Shown: positions 10,100 to 18,512 of the stretch, one piece after another
Layout: the number at the start of each line of letters is the position of its first letter
How positions within the stretch are numbered: the stretch's first letter is position 1
Assembly (NCBI RefSeq): GCF_004016525.1
Contig: NZ_SACJ01000008.1
Span: forward strand, 1 to 64,000
Source of the DNA: Flavobacterium sufflavum
GTDB lineage: Bacteria > Bacteroidota > Bacteroidia > Flavobacteriales > Flavobacteriaceae
Direction of reading: 5' to 3'
DNA: 64,000 nt
The notes under the pieces: generated by a model
Told to the model about the DNA's origin: nothing
The model's database searches: none
The model's input: only the letters and a program-made list of their open reading frames with translations
Program-made: the position numbers and the translations under genes

Positions 10100-10141
10100 T
10101 CAATATGAGTTTCAATATGAGTTTCAATATGAGTTTTAATG
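10096..10141. repeat. 12-bp tandem repeat, about 3.8 copies
   Basis: The unit AGTTTCAATATG is present at 10096-10107, 10108-10119 and 10120-10131, followed by a degenerate copy to 10141. It lies in the non-coding gap between GH32 and fructokinase and overlaps the right arm of the hairpin before it. Confidence 0.9.
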
Positions 10142-10180
10142 TAGTTTAATAATTTTTTTGGTTAATGTTTAAGTAGGTTT

Positions 10181-10221
10181 AAAGGCAAGTAAATAAACTT
10201 GCCTTTAATTTTTGTTTTTTT
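10181..10221 (+). terminator. Terminator/attenuator-like hairpin abutting the fructokinase start
   Basis: A perfect 10-bp stem, AAAGGCAAGT (10181-10190) with ACTTGCCTTT (10197-10206), six-base loop, followed by a T-rich tract to 10221. The fructokinase ATG is at 10226, so the element lies in the place of the ribosome-binding region. It could end the upstream operon with initiation of fructokinase nearby, or act as an attenuator. Confidence 0.7.
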
Positions 10222-10225
10222 AATT

Positions 10226-11122
10226 ATGAATAAAAAGAATATTTTGAAAGCCGTTTGTTTTGGCGAAGTTTTATGGGATCTTTTTCCGACTCATAAAAAA
10301 ATAGGAGGTGCACCTTTGAATGTTGCACTTCGGATGAATTCTTTAGGGATGAAAACAACGATGATAAGTCGTGTTGGTGATGATGAAGACGGAAATGGAA
10401 TTCTGTCTTTTGTAAATGAGCAGGGGGTAAGTTCCGATTCTATTCAGGTAGGGGCAGATTATAAAACAGGAGTGGTTCATGTAATGGTTAATGACAAGGG
10501 TAATGCTTCTTATGATATTCATTATCCTTCTTCCTGGGATAAAATTGTGCCGACAAAGGAAATGGAAAAAAAAGTTTCTGAAGCCGATGCCTTTATTTTT
10601 GGGAGTTTAATTTGTCGTGATGAGGTTTCCCGAGAGACTTTATATGGACTTTTAGATAAAGCAGAATATAAAGTTCTGGATGCCAATCTGAGAGCACCAT
10701 ATTACACGGCAGAAGTGCTTCTGGAATTAATGTCAAAAGCTGATTTTATTAAACTTAATGATGAAGAGTTGTTAGAGATTAGTAAGGAATTAGGCTCTCC
10801 ATATAATTCTTTTGAGCAGAATATTAAATTTATAGCTGAAAAAACAAAAACAAAGCAAATTTGTGTAACCAAAGGTCCTTTTGGAGCGGTGTTATTTTAC
10901 AATGATAAATTCTATTATAATAGTGGATATTTTATAAAAGTGGTTGATACTGTAGGGGCTGGAGATTCTTTTTTGGCATCTTTAATTATAAGATTGTTGA
11001 GAGGCAAATCACCACAGAAATCCTTGAATTATGCCTGTGCTATTGGTGCATTGGTCGCAGGTCATGAAGGAGCCAATCCTATGATTTCCGACAAAGAAAT
11101 CAAAAAGTTTATGATGGTTTAA
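10226..11122 (+). CDS. PfkB-family fructokinase
   Basis: A 298-residue cytoplasmic sugar kinase of the ribokinase/PfkB family, expected to phosphorylate fructose with ATP. Visible signatures are GGAPLNVALRMNSLG near the N-terminus (PfkB signature 1), a conserved substrate-side NLR segment, and DTVGAGDSF (signature 2, with the catalytic Asp) in the last quarter. I chose the ATG at 10226 (MNKKN...). An in-frame TTG at 10199 would place the start inside the terminator-like hairpin and add a hydrophobic stretch foreign to the family. It ends the fructan locus; the next gene (rpe) converges on it with a shared terminator. Confidence 0.88.
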   Translation: MNKKNILKAVCFGEVLWDLFPTHKKIGGAPLNVALRMNSLGMKTTMISRVGDDEDGNGILSFVNEQGVSSDSIQVGADYKTGVVHVMVNDKGNASYDIHYPSSWDKIVPTKEMEKKVSEADAFIFGSLICRDEVSRETLYGLLDKAEYKVLDANLRAPYYTAEVLLELMSKADFIKLNDEELLEISKELGSPYNSFEQNIKFIAEKTKTKQICVTKGPFGAVLFYNDKFYYNSGYFIKVVDTVGAGDSFLASLIIRLLRGKSPQKSLNYACAIGALVAGHEGANPMISDKEIKKFMMV

Positions 11123-11141
11123 TCAGATGATTTATGATATA

Positions 11142-11169
11142 AAAAAAGTCCCAATTAAGGGACTTTTTT
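11142..11169. terminator. Bidirectional terminator between fructokinase and rpe
   Basis: The stem AAAAAAGTCCC (11142-11152) / GGGACTTTTTT (11159-11169) with a six-base loop gives a T-run on both strands. It lies between convergent genes. Confidence 0.9.
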
Positions 11170-11174
11170 GCTTT

Positions 11175-11837
11175 TTATAATGAGGTGATTTTCTTCAAAT
11201 CGGCTACGGTTGCATTTGGATCAGCAGCGCCAAAAACATAACTTCCGGCTACCAGGACGTCAGCTCCGGCTTCGACTAATTTAGCGGCATTTTTATTAGT
11301 TACACCACCGTCAATTTCGATAATGGTGGAAGCCCCTTTTTTATTGATTAAAGCTTTTAGTTTTCTAATTTTATCGTAAGTGTTTTCAATGAAAGACTGT
11401 CCTCCAAAACCAGGATTCACACTCATAATACAAACCAAGTCGATATCATTGATAACGTCTTCCAGTAAATCAACATTCGTATGTGGATTCAAAGCTACTC
11501 CCGCTTTCATTCCTTCGGCTTTGATGGCTTGCAGGGTTCTGTGTAAGTGGGTACATGCTTCAAGATGTACGGTAAGAACATCAGCTCCTAGTTTTTTGAA
11601 AGTTGTAATGTATCGGTCTGGATCAACAATCATCAGGTGTACGTCGATGGTTTTTGTAGCATGTCTTTTGATGGCTTCCAAAACTGGCATTCCAAAAGAA
11701 ATATTAGGAACAAAAACGCCGTCCATGATGTCGATGTGAAACCAGTCTGCCTCACTAGCATTAATCATTTTGATGTCGCGTTCCAGATTAGCAAAATCAG
11801 CGGCTAATACTGATGGGGCAATAAGTGTATTTTTCAT
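11175..11837 (-). CDS. rpe: Ribulose-phosphate 3-epimerase
   Basis: A 220-residue TIM-barrel enzyme that interconverts ribulose-5-P and xylulose-5-P in the pentose phosphate pathway. The N-terminal APSVLAADFANL, the metal/catalytic segments HIDIMDGVFVPN and DVHLMI, the MSVNPGFGGQ loop and EIDGGV are all present. Length is typical. It is transcribed alone, with a -7 element TACCTTTG just upstream and a shared terminator downstream. Confidence 0.95.
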   Translation of the reverse strand: MKNTLIAPSVLAADFANLERDIKMINASEADWFHIDIMDGVFVPNISFGMPVLEAIKRHATKTIDVHLMIVDPDRYITTFKKLGADVLTVHLEACTHLHRTLQAIKAEGMKAGVALNPHTNVDLLEDVINDIDLVCIMSVNPGFGGQSFIENTYDKIRKLKALINKKGASTIIEIDGGVTNKNAAKLVEAGADVLVAGSYVFGAADPNATVADLKKITSL

Positions 11838-11867
11838 TATGGTTGTGTTGTGTGTTTATTTTTTTTG

Positions 11868-11875
11868 CAAAGGTA
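11868..11875 (-). promoter_or_regulatory. Putative -7 element of rpe
   Basis: The - strand reads TACCTTTGC, matching the Bacteroidetes TAnnTTTG consensus, 30 bases before the rpe start. No TTG -33 element is found at the usual 17-23 base spacing. Confidence 0.45.
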
Positions 11876-11950
11876 CAAAATCAAATGTTTTTTTATTTGA
11901 TTTTAAATAAACAACTTAAGTGGTGTAGTTGATGTTGATTAAATAAAAAA

Positions 11951-11975
11951 AAACTCCAGTTTTGAGCTGGAGTTT
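11951..11975 (-). terminator. Terminator of rpoD
   Basis: The stem AAACTCCAG (11951-11959) pairs with CTGGAGTTT (11967-11975) around a seven-base loop. The long A-run to its left becomes a T-run on the - strand, after the rpoD stop codon. Confidence 0.85.
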
Positions 11976-11994
11976 TAAGAGATTAATGCGAGGA

Positions 11995-12858
11995 TTAACC
12001 TAAATAAGTTTTTAAAATTTTACTTCTGGAAGTATGTTTTAATCTACGGATTGCTTTTTCTTTAATCTGACGAACACGCTCACGAGTTAAGTCGAAAGTT
12101 TCTCCAATTTCTTCTAAAGTCATAGGATGTTGATCCCCAAGACCAAAATACAAACGAACTACATCCGCCTCACGTGGAGTTAATGTTTCTAATGAACGCT
12201 CGATTTCAGTACGCAATGATTCGTGGATTAATTCTCTGTCTGGATTTGGAGACTCACCTGAACGCAATACGTCATAAAGGTTAGAATCTTCTCCTTCAAC
12301 AAGAGGAGCATCCATCGATAAGTGACGACCAGAGTTTTTCATAGACTCTTTTACGTCATTTACAGTCATGTCTAGTTCTTTTGCAATTTCCTCAGCAGAT
12401 GGCGGACGCTCATTAGATTGTTCTAATAAAGCATACATTTTGTTGATTTTATTGATAGAACCAATTTTGTTTAAAGGCAAACGTACAATACGAGATTGTT
12501 CAGCTAAAGCTTGTAAAATAGATTGACGAATCCACCAAACGGCATACGAAATAAATTTAAAACCACGAGTTTCGTCAAAACGTTGTGCAGCTTTAATCAA
12601 ACCTAGGTTTCCTTCGTTGATCAAATCAGGAAGGGTCAATCCTTGGTTTTGGTATTGTTTAGCTACCGAAACAACGAAACGTAAATTGGCTTTTGTTAAT
12701 TTCTCAAGGGCTCTTTGATCTCCAGCTTTAATGCGTTGTGCTAATTCTACTTCTTCGTCGGCTGTAATAAGGTCAACTTTTCCAATTTCTTGTAAATATT
12801 TGTCTAATGAAGCAGTTTCACGATTGGTAACCTGCTTGGTGATTTTAAGTTGTCTCAT
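11995..12858 (-). CDS. rpoD: Primary sigma factor RpoD (Bacteroidetes type)
   Basis: A 287-residue housekeeping sigma factor. It directs RNA polymerase to TAnnTTTG/TTG promoters of the kind seen in this window. Region 1.2 begins at [12 protein letters not shown]. Region 2 has [29 protein letters not shown] in pieces typical of the family and the promoter-melting [10 protein letters not shown]. Region 3 and region 4.2 ([19 protein letters not shown]) follow. Like other Bacteroidetes primary sigma factors it lacks a long region 1.1. Single gene with its own terminator. Confidence 0.95.
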   Translation of the reverse strand: MRQLKITKQVTNRETASLDKYLQEIGKVDLITADEEVELAQRIKAGDQRALEKLTKANLRFVVSVAKQYQNQGLTLPDLINEGNLGLIKAAQRFDETRGFKFISYAVWWIRQSILQALAEQSRIVRLPLNKIGSINKINKMYALLEQSNERPPSAEEIAKELDMTVNDVKESMKNSGRHLSMDAPLVEGEDSNLYDVLRSGESPNPDRELIHESLRTEIERSLETLTPREADVVRLYFGLGDQHPMTLEEIGETFDLTRERVRQIKEKAIRRLKHTSRSKILKTYLG

Positions 12859-13017
12859 GATTTTGTTGTCCCAATTTTTATAGTGTACAAGTGGTTATAC
12901 GTATGAGATTTGAAAAAGTTACAATATTTTGGAAATAATTTATTTAATTTCAATATTGAGTTTTTAAATTGGTGTTTTGTTGTTCATTTATAATGATTTA
13001 AGTTTTATTCTTATTAC

Positions 13018-13047
13018 TTGTTAATTTTTTGTAAAGGCTGTATTTTG
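13018..13047 (+). promoter_or_regulatory. Possible promoter of the lysine-rich secreted protein
   Basis: TTG at 13018-13020, then 20 bases, then TATTTTG at 13041-13047, one base shorter than the consensus TAnnTTTG. It lies 50 bases before the start codon. Confidence 0.35.
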
Positions 13048-13096
13048 TATTTCAAAGTTGATTAAATTTATTATCTAATCTTAAAATTATCGTATT

Positions 13097-13594
13097 ATGA
13101 AAAATGTGATTTTATTTTGCTTTCTTTTAGTTTGCTCTGGTTCATTTTATGCTCAGGAGGCCGCTGGTAGTAAAATTTTAAAAGAGAAAAAGGAGAAGGT
13201 AGCTATCGAAAAGAAAAAAGTCGATAAAGAAGCCAAAGACAAAGCTGAAATGGCTGCTGATAAGAAAAAGAAATTAACCGGAGAGGTCAAAACCAAAAAA
13301 GAAACCGCTGAAAAGAAAAAAATGGATTTGACCAGCGAAGCTAAAAAAGAGGTGAAAGCTAAGAAAGAAGCGGGAACTAATATGTCAGCCAATAAAGCTC
13401 AGGTTGCTAAGGATAATGCTTTGGCAAAAGAGTCTAAAGTGAAAGAAAAAGCTACAGCAGAGAAGGAAAAAGCTATGGCTACTAAAGATAAGGTTACCGG
13501 AACTTATAATGGAAATAAGGTATATACCGGTCCAAAAGGAGGGAAATATTACATTAATAAAAACGGTAATAAAACGTATATTGATAAAGAATAA
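13097..13594 (+). CDS. Secreted Lys-rich coiled-coil protein with PBCV basic adaptor-like C-terminus
   Basis: A 165-residue protein. A signal peptide (about 1-19, ending SFYAQ) is followed by a very Lys/Ala/Glu-rich stretch (about 25-130), likely one long charged helix. The C-terminal 30 residues contain VYTGPKGGKYYINKNGNK, which fits the small PBCV-specific basic adaptor domain (GPRGG-x-YY-x(3)-G-x-K-x-Y pattern). I know no function for this combination. The charge suggests binding to an anionic partner such as DNA, LPS or an acidic polymer, but this is inference. Single gene followed by a strong palindromic terminator. Confidence 0.7.
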   Translation: MKNVILFCFLLVCSGSFYAQEAAGSKILKEKKEKVAIEKKKVDKEAKDKAEMAADKKKKLTGEVKTKKETAEKKKMDLTSEAKKEVKAKKEAGTNMSANKAQVAKDNALAKESKVKEKATAEKEKAMATKDKVTGTYNGNKVYTGPKGGKYYINKNGNKTYIDKE

Positions 13595-13626
13595 GGTCGT
13601 TTTTTTATTGGAGATATTAGGTAAAC

Positions 13627-13660
13627 AAAAATCCCTTTCGTCATGACGAAAGGGATTTTT
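13627..13660. terminator. Bidirectional terminator, 34-bp perfect palindrome
   Basis: Positions 13627-13643 and 13644-13660 are perfect reverse complements centred on TCATGA, with A-run and T-run ends. It lies between convergent genes (the Lys-rich protein and pnp). Confidence 0.92.
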
Positions 13661-13691
13661 TATAATAAACCTTTAGTAAACTAAGATCTGA

Positions 13692-15836
13692 TTACTCTTG
13701 TTTAGCCTCACGTGGAGGACGGGCGATAAGTGCTTTTTTAGACACTTTCTCTTTTTTAGTTTTTGGGTCAACTCCTAAGTATTTTACTTGGAAAACATCT
13801 CCCATTTTTACTACATCGGCAACGTTTTCAGTGCGTTCCCAGGCTAATTCAGATACGTGTAATAAAACTTCATTTCCTGGAGCAGCAGTGTATTCAACTA
13901 CGGCACCAAAATCTAGCATTTTAATTACTTTAACTTCGTAAGCCTCTCCAACTTGTGGTTTGAAAGTGATTGATTGGATTTTTGCTAATACTGCTTCAAT
14001 TCCAGCTGGATCAGTTCCTAAGATTTCGATAACTCCTTGCTCATCTACTTCGTTGATGACGATAGTTGTTCCTGTAGCTTTTTGTAATTCTTGAATTACT
14101 TTTCCACCAGGTCCAATTAATGCTCCAATGAAGTTTCCAGGAATTGTTCTGGTGATGATTTTTGGAGAATGTGCTTTAACGTCTTCTCTAGGAGTAGCAA
14201 TAGTTTCAACTAATTTTCCTAAAATATGTAAACGTCCGTCACGAGCCTGGCTTAACGCCTGCTCCATGATGTCATAACGCAATCCGTCAATTTTGATGTC
14301 CATTTGACAAGCAGTGATTCCTTCAGCAGTTCCGGTTACTTTAAAGTCCATATCTCCTAAGTGATCTTCGTCTCCTAAGATATCTGAAAGTACAGCGAAT
14401 TTTTCACCATCAGTGATTAATCCCATAGCAATACCAGAAACTGGTTTTACCATTTGGACTCCTGCATCCATCAAAGCCATAGTTCCGGCACAAACTGTTG
14501 CCATAGAAGAAGAACCGTTAGATTCTAAAACCTCAGAAACTACACGAATTGTATAAGGACAATCAGCAGGAATCATATTTTTTAATGCTCTTTGAGCCAA
14601 GTTTCCGTGACCTACTTCTCTTCTTGAAGTTCCTCTTAACGGACGAGCTTCACCAGTTGAGAAAGGAGGGAAGTTGTAGTGCAGGTAGAATTTTTCTTCT
14701 CCTTGTTCAGATGGAGAGTCGATTTGGTTAGCTTCTCTTGAAGTTCCAAGAGTTACTGTTGCCAAAGCTTGAGTTTCTCCACGTGTAAATAATGAAGAAC
14801 CGTGTACAGAAGGTAAATAATCAGTTTCACACCAGATTGGTCTGATTTCGGTTGTTTTTCTTCCGTCTAAACGAATTCCTTGTTCAAGGATTACATTACG
14901 AACGGCTTCTTTATTGGTTTTGTAGAAATATTTCCCAACTAATCCTGCTAAGTCAGCGTTTTCAGCATATTCTTCTTCTGTAAACAAAGCTTTTGCTTCT
15001 TCTTTTACAGCAGCAAATTTTTCACCTCTTTCGCTTTTTCCTGATGCTTCTGCAGCAATTGCATAACATTTGTCATAAGCAGCCGCTTTTACTTTGGCAT
15101 AAACAGCTTCGTCTTCAACTTCTCCTTCGTAAGTTCTGTATTCAGGATTTCCAATAGCCGCTCTTAAACGTTGTTGAGCCTGAATTTGAACTTTAATAGC
15201 TTCGTGAGCAAATTTGATAGCTTCAATCATTTCGGCTTCTGAAATTTCTTTCATTTCACCTTCTACCATCGCAACTGAATCCATAGAAGCTCCAATCATC
15301 ATATCGATATCAGATTTTTCTAATTCTTCTCTGCTTGGGTTGATAACTAATTTACCATCGATACGTGCAACACGAACTTCAGAAATTAAGTTGTAAAATG
15401 GAATGTCAGAAACAGCTAAAGCTGCTGATGCTGCTAAACCGGCTAATGCATCTGGCATAACGTTGTCGTCATGAGACATTAACTGAATCATTACCTGAGT
15501 TTCAGCGTGGTAATCGTCTGGGAAAAGCGGACGCAATACGCGGTCAACCAGTCTCATTGTTAATACCTCATTGTCGCTTGGACGAGCTTCTCTCTTAAAG
15601 AAACCTCCAGGGAAACGACCTGCAGCGGCAAATTTTTCACGGTAATCTACCGTTAATGGTAAAAAGTCAACACCTGGGTTAGAGGTTCTTGCAGATACTG
15701 CTGTTGCTAAAAGCATACAGTTTCCTAAACGAACAACCACTGAACCGTCAGCTTGTTTGGCTAATTTACCAGTTTCGATTGAGATGCTTCTTCCATCTCC
15801 TAAATCGATAATTTCTTGTTTTACTTGTGGAATCAT
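13692..15836 (-). CDS. pnp: Polynucleotide phosphorylase
   Basis: A 714-residue phosphorolytic 3'-5' exoribonuclease, a trimer central to mRNA decay. Two RNase PH domains are visible (about 1-230 and 315-545; the second carries FTRGETQAL and the [10 protein letters not shown] and SNGSSSMAT motifs). A KH domain (about 550-615, with [17 protein letters not shown]) and an S1 domain (about 618-690, [21 protein letters not shown]) follow. Full length. It lies downstream of rpsO, as in many bacteria. Confidence 0.97.
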   Translation of the reverse strand: MIPQVKQEIIDLGDGRSISIETGKLAKQADGSVVVRLGNCMLLATAVSARTSNPGVDFLPLTVDYREKFAAAGRFPGGFFKREARPSDNEVLTMRLVDRVLRPLFPDDYHAETQVMIQLMSHDDNVMPDALAGLAASAALAVSDIPFYNLISEVRVARIDGKLVINPSREELEKSDIDMMIGASMDSVAMVEGEMKEISEAEMIEAIKFAHEAIKVQIQAQQRLRAAIGNPEYRTYEGEVEDEAVYAKVKAAAYDKCYAIAAEASGKSERGEKFAAVKEEAKALFTEEEYAENADLAGLVGKYFYKTNKEAVRNVILEQGIRLDGRKTTEIRPIWCETDYLPSVHGSSLFTRGETQALATVTLGTSREANQIDSPSEQGEEKFYLHYNFPPFSTGEARPLRGTSRREVGHGNLAQRALKNMIPADCPYTIRVVSEVLESNGSSSMATVCAGTMALMDAGVQMVKPVSGIAMGLITDGEKFAVLSDILGDEDHLGDMDFKVTGTAEGITACQMDIKIDGLRYDIMEQALSQARDGRLHILGKLVETIATPREDVKAHSPKIITRTIPGNFIGALIGPGGKVIQELQKATGTTIVINEVDEQGVIEILGTDPAGIEAVLAKIQSITFKPQVGEAYEVKVIKMLDFGAVVEYTAAPGNEVLLHVSELAWERTENVADVVKMGDVFQVKYLGVDPKTKKEKVSKKALIARPPREAKQE

Positions 15837-15990
15837 AAATTTTTCCTTGTTTTGGTTATACTATGGGTGATAGTTGTGTTGTAGTTGTTGTTCGCGTAGT
15901 TAATGCGTAGTACCCAATGAAAAACCAAACTTTTTTTTATTTTTTTTTCCAATGCCGTCCGGCAGGAGGAAATTGAATTTGTTAAAAACA

Positions 15991-16016
15991 AAAAGAGGTA
16001 CTTGCGCACCTCTTTT
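15991..16016. terminator. Terminator between rpsO and pnp
   Basis: The stem AAAAGAGGT (15991-15999) / ACCTCTTTT (16008-16016) has an eight-base loop and T-runs in both directions. It follows rpsO, so pnp probably has its own promoter or is reached by read-through. Confidence 0.8.
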
Positions 16017-16025
16017 TTATATTGA

Positions 16026-16295
16026 CTATTTTCTGATACCCAATACTTTGATAATTTCACGATATCTGTTGATATCTGTCTTTTTCAAGTAGTCAAGTAA
16101 AGCTCTTCTTTTACCTACTAATTTCACAAGTGAACGCTCAGTGTTGTAATCGTGACGATTTTTTTTCAAGTGTTCAGTCAAGTGGTTGATTCTGAATGAG
16201 AACAAAGCGATTTGTCCTTCTGCAGATCCTGTGTTTTCTGCTTTTCCTCCGTGTTTAGCGAAGATTTCTGCTTTTACTTCTTTAGATAAGTACAT
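16026..16295 (-). CDS. rpsO: 30S ribosomal protein S15 (uS15)
   Basis: An 89-residue ribosomal protein that binds 16S rRNA early in 30S assembly. The conserved GSAEGQIALFS, INHLTEHLK, HDYNTERSLVKLVGKRR and LLDYLKKTD segments are complete. It is preceded by a clear Bacteroidetes-type promoter and followed by a terminator before pnp. Confidence 0.97.
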   Translation of the reverse strand: MYLSKEVKAEIFAKHGGKAENTGSAEGQIALFSFRINHLTEHLKKNRHDYNTERSLVKLVGKRRALLDYLKKTDINRYREIIKVLGIRK

Positions 16296-16350
16296 GCTAA
16301 TATTATTTAATGATTATTATGTATGTCAAACAGTTATTGTAAGACGGCAG

Positions 16351-16380
16351 CAAAAGTAATACATTATTTTGAATTGGCAA
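16351..16380 (-). promoter_or_regulatory. Promoter of rpsO
   Basis: On the - strand, TTG (16380-16378) is followed after 19 bases by TACTTTTG (16358-16351), a full match to the Bacteroidetes TTG/TAnnTTTG promoter with ideal spacing. The predicted start site lies about 50 bases before the rpsO ATG. Confidence 0.8.
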
Positions 16381-16403
16381 TAGAAATTAATCATTTTGGA
16401 ATA

Positions 16404-17408
16404 TTACCAATTTGGATTTGTGTTTTTCATAATATCTGTTCCTGGTTGAGAAGGTTGCATTTGATTGCTTCCTTCAGATGCTTGTATGGATATTGGTAAA
16501 GAATACATTACTCTTGTAGGGATTCCTCTCATTTTTCCGGGAATCCATTTACCATAACTGGCTATGGCTTTAATACCTTCTTGTCCGGTTCCGTAGCCAA
16601 GGTCTCTCAGGACTCTAAAATTGGTAGGATATCCTTCTTTATCCACTACAAAAGAAAGATATACTTTTCCTTTTAATCCTTGAATATTTGGAGTTTTGTA
16701 ATTTCTTCCTATATGTTGATAAAAATCAGCCATTCCTTTTGCAGGAATAGGTTTTTCTAAAAGTTCTTTGTAGGGGTATTTATCGTTGTTTCCATCTGTA
16801 CTAATCCCTGAAACAAATTTTCCGTTTTTATAAATTTCTGTAAAAGTGTAATTTCTCTTTAGGCTTTTTCCTTCCCAAATTCCTTGTTTTTTGCTATTTA
16901 CTATTTGTCCTTTTTCGTAGAATTCCTCATCTGTTTCTTCAACTTGTCCGTTACCGTCTGTTACTGTTTGGATTCCTTCGGGATTCCAAAATGCAATTAC
17001 ATTTGTTTCGGAAGTTTTATTTTTGGCGTCCCATGTCATCTCTTTTTCAGACTTTTTTATATTGTTTTCGTACCACGAAATTTGTTTTCCGCTTAATTGA
17101 TTGTCGACATAGTTGGATTCTTGTTTTTTGTTTCCGTTTTCGTAATAATCAGTACGTATTCCTTCTAATCGTAAAACGTCTTTGTTTTTGGAAGTAGCAC
17201 TCATGTTCATTTTTCCAGACGGGTGGTAATAATCCGTTACAACATATAAATCCTTTTTGGTGTTGTAATCTTCTACAACTCTGGTATAGAAGAATTTTTT
17301 TTCAGTTGTAATGTTGTGCAAAGAGTCTAAATAAAGCACTTTGTTTTCTTGTGCAAAAAAAACTGTTGTAGTTAATAATAATGTGGTGGTTAATAGTTTG
17401 GTTTTCAT
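16404..17408 (-). CDS. MORN/YwqK-like repeat protein with TonB C-terminal domain, copy A
   Basis: A 334-residue exported protein. A signal peptide (1-19, ending VFFAQ) is followed by several MORN-variant repeats of the YwqK type (about 60-200) with the motif (Y/F)YENGNKK and W(Y/N)EN. A TonB C-terminal-like domain covers about 240-315 (KVYLSFVVDKEGYPTNFRV, then GIKAIASYGKWIPG). Such proteins are probably periplasmic or outer-membrane associated. The TonB fold here lacks an N-terminal membrane anchor of the usual energy-transducing TonB. It is the last of three tandem paralogues and is closest to copy B (same N-terminal MKTKLLTT and C-terminal NTNPNW). Confidence 0.75.
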   Translation of the reverse strand: MKTKLLTTTLLLTTTVFFAQENKVLYLDSLHNITTEKKFFYTRVVEDYNTKKDLYVVTDYYHPSGKMNMSATSKNKDVLRLEGIRTDYYENGNKKQESNYVDNQLSGKQISWYENNIKKSEKEMTWDAKNKTSETNVIAFWNPEGIQTVTDGNGQVEETDEEFYEKGQIVNSKKQGIWEGKSLKRNYTFTEIYKNGKFVSGISTDGNNDKYPYKELLEKPIPAKGMADFYQHIGRNYKTPNIQGLKGKVYLSFVVDKEGYPTNFRVLRDLGYGTGQEGIKAIASYGKWIPGKMRGIPTRVMYSLPISIQASEGSNQMQPSQPGTDIMKNTNPNW

Positions 17409-17467
17409 TTTTTTAATAGGTATTTATTTTTGTAAATGAGTAATATGTTTTTAGTTGTTCAGAGTGT

Positions 17468-18472
17468 TTACCAATTAGGATTTGTGTTTCTATTCATTTC
17501 TGATTCGAATTTAGGTTCTTGATAGTTAATATCCCTACCGTTTATTTCTATTGGTATTGTTTTTACGGTTTTCACTGGGAATCCTCTTGTTTTTTCAGGA
17601 AGCCATTTGCCATAACTGGATATGGTTTTAATAGCTTCTTGCCCTGTGTTGTCACCAATATCTCTTAAGACTTTAATATCGGTAATACTTCCATCTATGT
17701 CAATTGTAAAACATAAGTATAATTTTCCTCGTAGCCCGCGTACATTAGGGACTTTGTAATTTTTGCTAATGTGTTGATAAAAGTCATCTATTCCTTTGGT
17801 AGGATTAGCTTTTTCTGTGAATTCTTTGTATGGATATTTATTATTGTCCTTGTCAGTGCTAATGCCTGAAACGAGTATACCTTCATTATATATTTCTGTA
17901 AAACTAAATTTTTCTTTAAGATCTGTTCCTTCCCAAATGCCTTGTTTTTTATTGTCTTTTAGTTCTCCTTTTTCAGAGATTTTGTCATCTGAATATTCAC
18001 ATTTGCCATTGCCATTTGTTAATGTCAGTTCTCCTTCTTTGTTCCAAAATTGAAGAAATTTTATGTCGTAAGTTTTACTTTTAGGGTTCCATTTTATGTC
18101 TTTTTCTGATTTTTTTACATTGTTTTCGTACCATTCAGTTTGTATTCCATTCGGCATATTATTATTGTTGTAGTAGGTTATTCTTCTCTTGTTACCATTT
18201 TCGTAATAATCAATTCTGGGACCTTCAAATGTGGGGTAGTTTTTATTCAAAGATGTTGCTTTCATAGAAATAATACCTGAATTAAAATAATCTGTAATAA
18301 GAAAAATATCACTATAGTTTTTGTAATATTCTATTACTCTTTTGTATTTGTAATTTTCTTTGTCGCTTTTGTGAAAATTTGAGTCAAAATATTCCACACT
18401 TATTAATGACTCTTGAGAATACAAAGTCATTGTGGCTAATAATAAAATTGTGGTTAATAATTTGGTTTTCAT
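17468..18472 (-). CDS. MORN/YwqK-like repeat protein with TonB C-terminal domain, copy B
   Basis: A 334-residue paralogue of copy A with the same length and layout: signal peptide (ending LYSQ), MORN-variant repeats including DYYENGNKRR and WYENNVKKSEK, and a TonB C-terminal-like domain (KLYLCFTIDIDGSITDIKV, then IKTISSYGKWLP). It lies 59 bp upstream of copy A and 40 bp downstream of copy C, with no terminator visible between them, so the three may be one transcript. Near-identical ends show a recent tandem duplication relative to copy C. Confidence 0.75.
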   Translation of the reverse strand: MKTKLLTTILLLATMTLYSQESLISVEYFDSNFHKSDKENYKYKRVIEYYKNYSDIFLITDYFNSGIISMKATSLNKNYPTFEGPRIDYYENGNKRRITYYNNNNMPNGIQTEWYENNVKKSEKDIKWNPKSKTYDIKFLQFWNKEGELTLTNGNGKCEYSDDKISEKGELKDNKKQGIWEGTDLKEKFSFTEIYNEGILVSGISTDKDNNKYPYKEFTEKANPTKGIDDFYQHISKNYKVPNVRGLRGKLYLCFTIDIDGSITDIKVLRDIGDNTGQEAIKTISSYGKWLPEKTRGFPVKTVKTIPIEINGRDINYQEPKFESEMNRNTNPNW

Positions 18473-18512
18473 TTTTAATTGTTTTTATTAACTATTATTT
18501 CGATTCTTTTTT

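Noticed and set aside
10096..10141. The 12-bp repeat as a CRISPR or iteron array
   Set aside because: Units are directly adjacent without spacers, too few and too short for CRISPR, and there is no replication gene nearby.
10199..10225. TTG start adding nine residues to fructokinase
   Set aside because: It lies inside the terminator-like hairpin, and the added residues do not fit the PfkB N-terminus; the ATG at 10226 fits.
15953..15964. Short GC-rich inverted repeat TGCC/GGCA upstream of pnp as an autoregulatory hairpin
   Set aside because: The stem is only four to five base pairs; PNPase leader control in E. coli relies on a much longer structure.
15833..16060. A 75-codon - strand frame between rpsO and pnp
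   Set aside because: It runs through the terminator and the end of rpsO in another frame; low-complexity and not protein-like.
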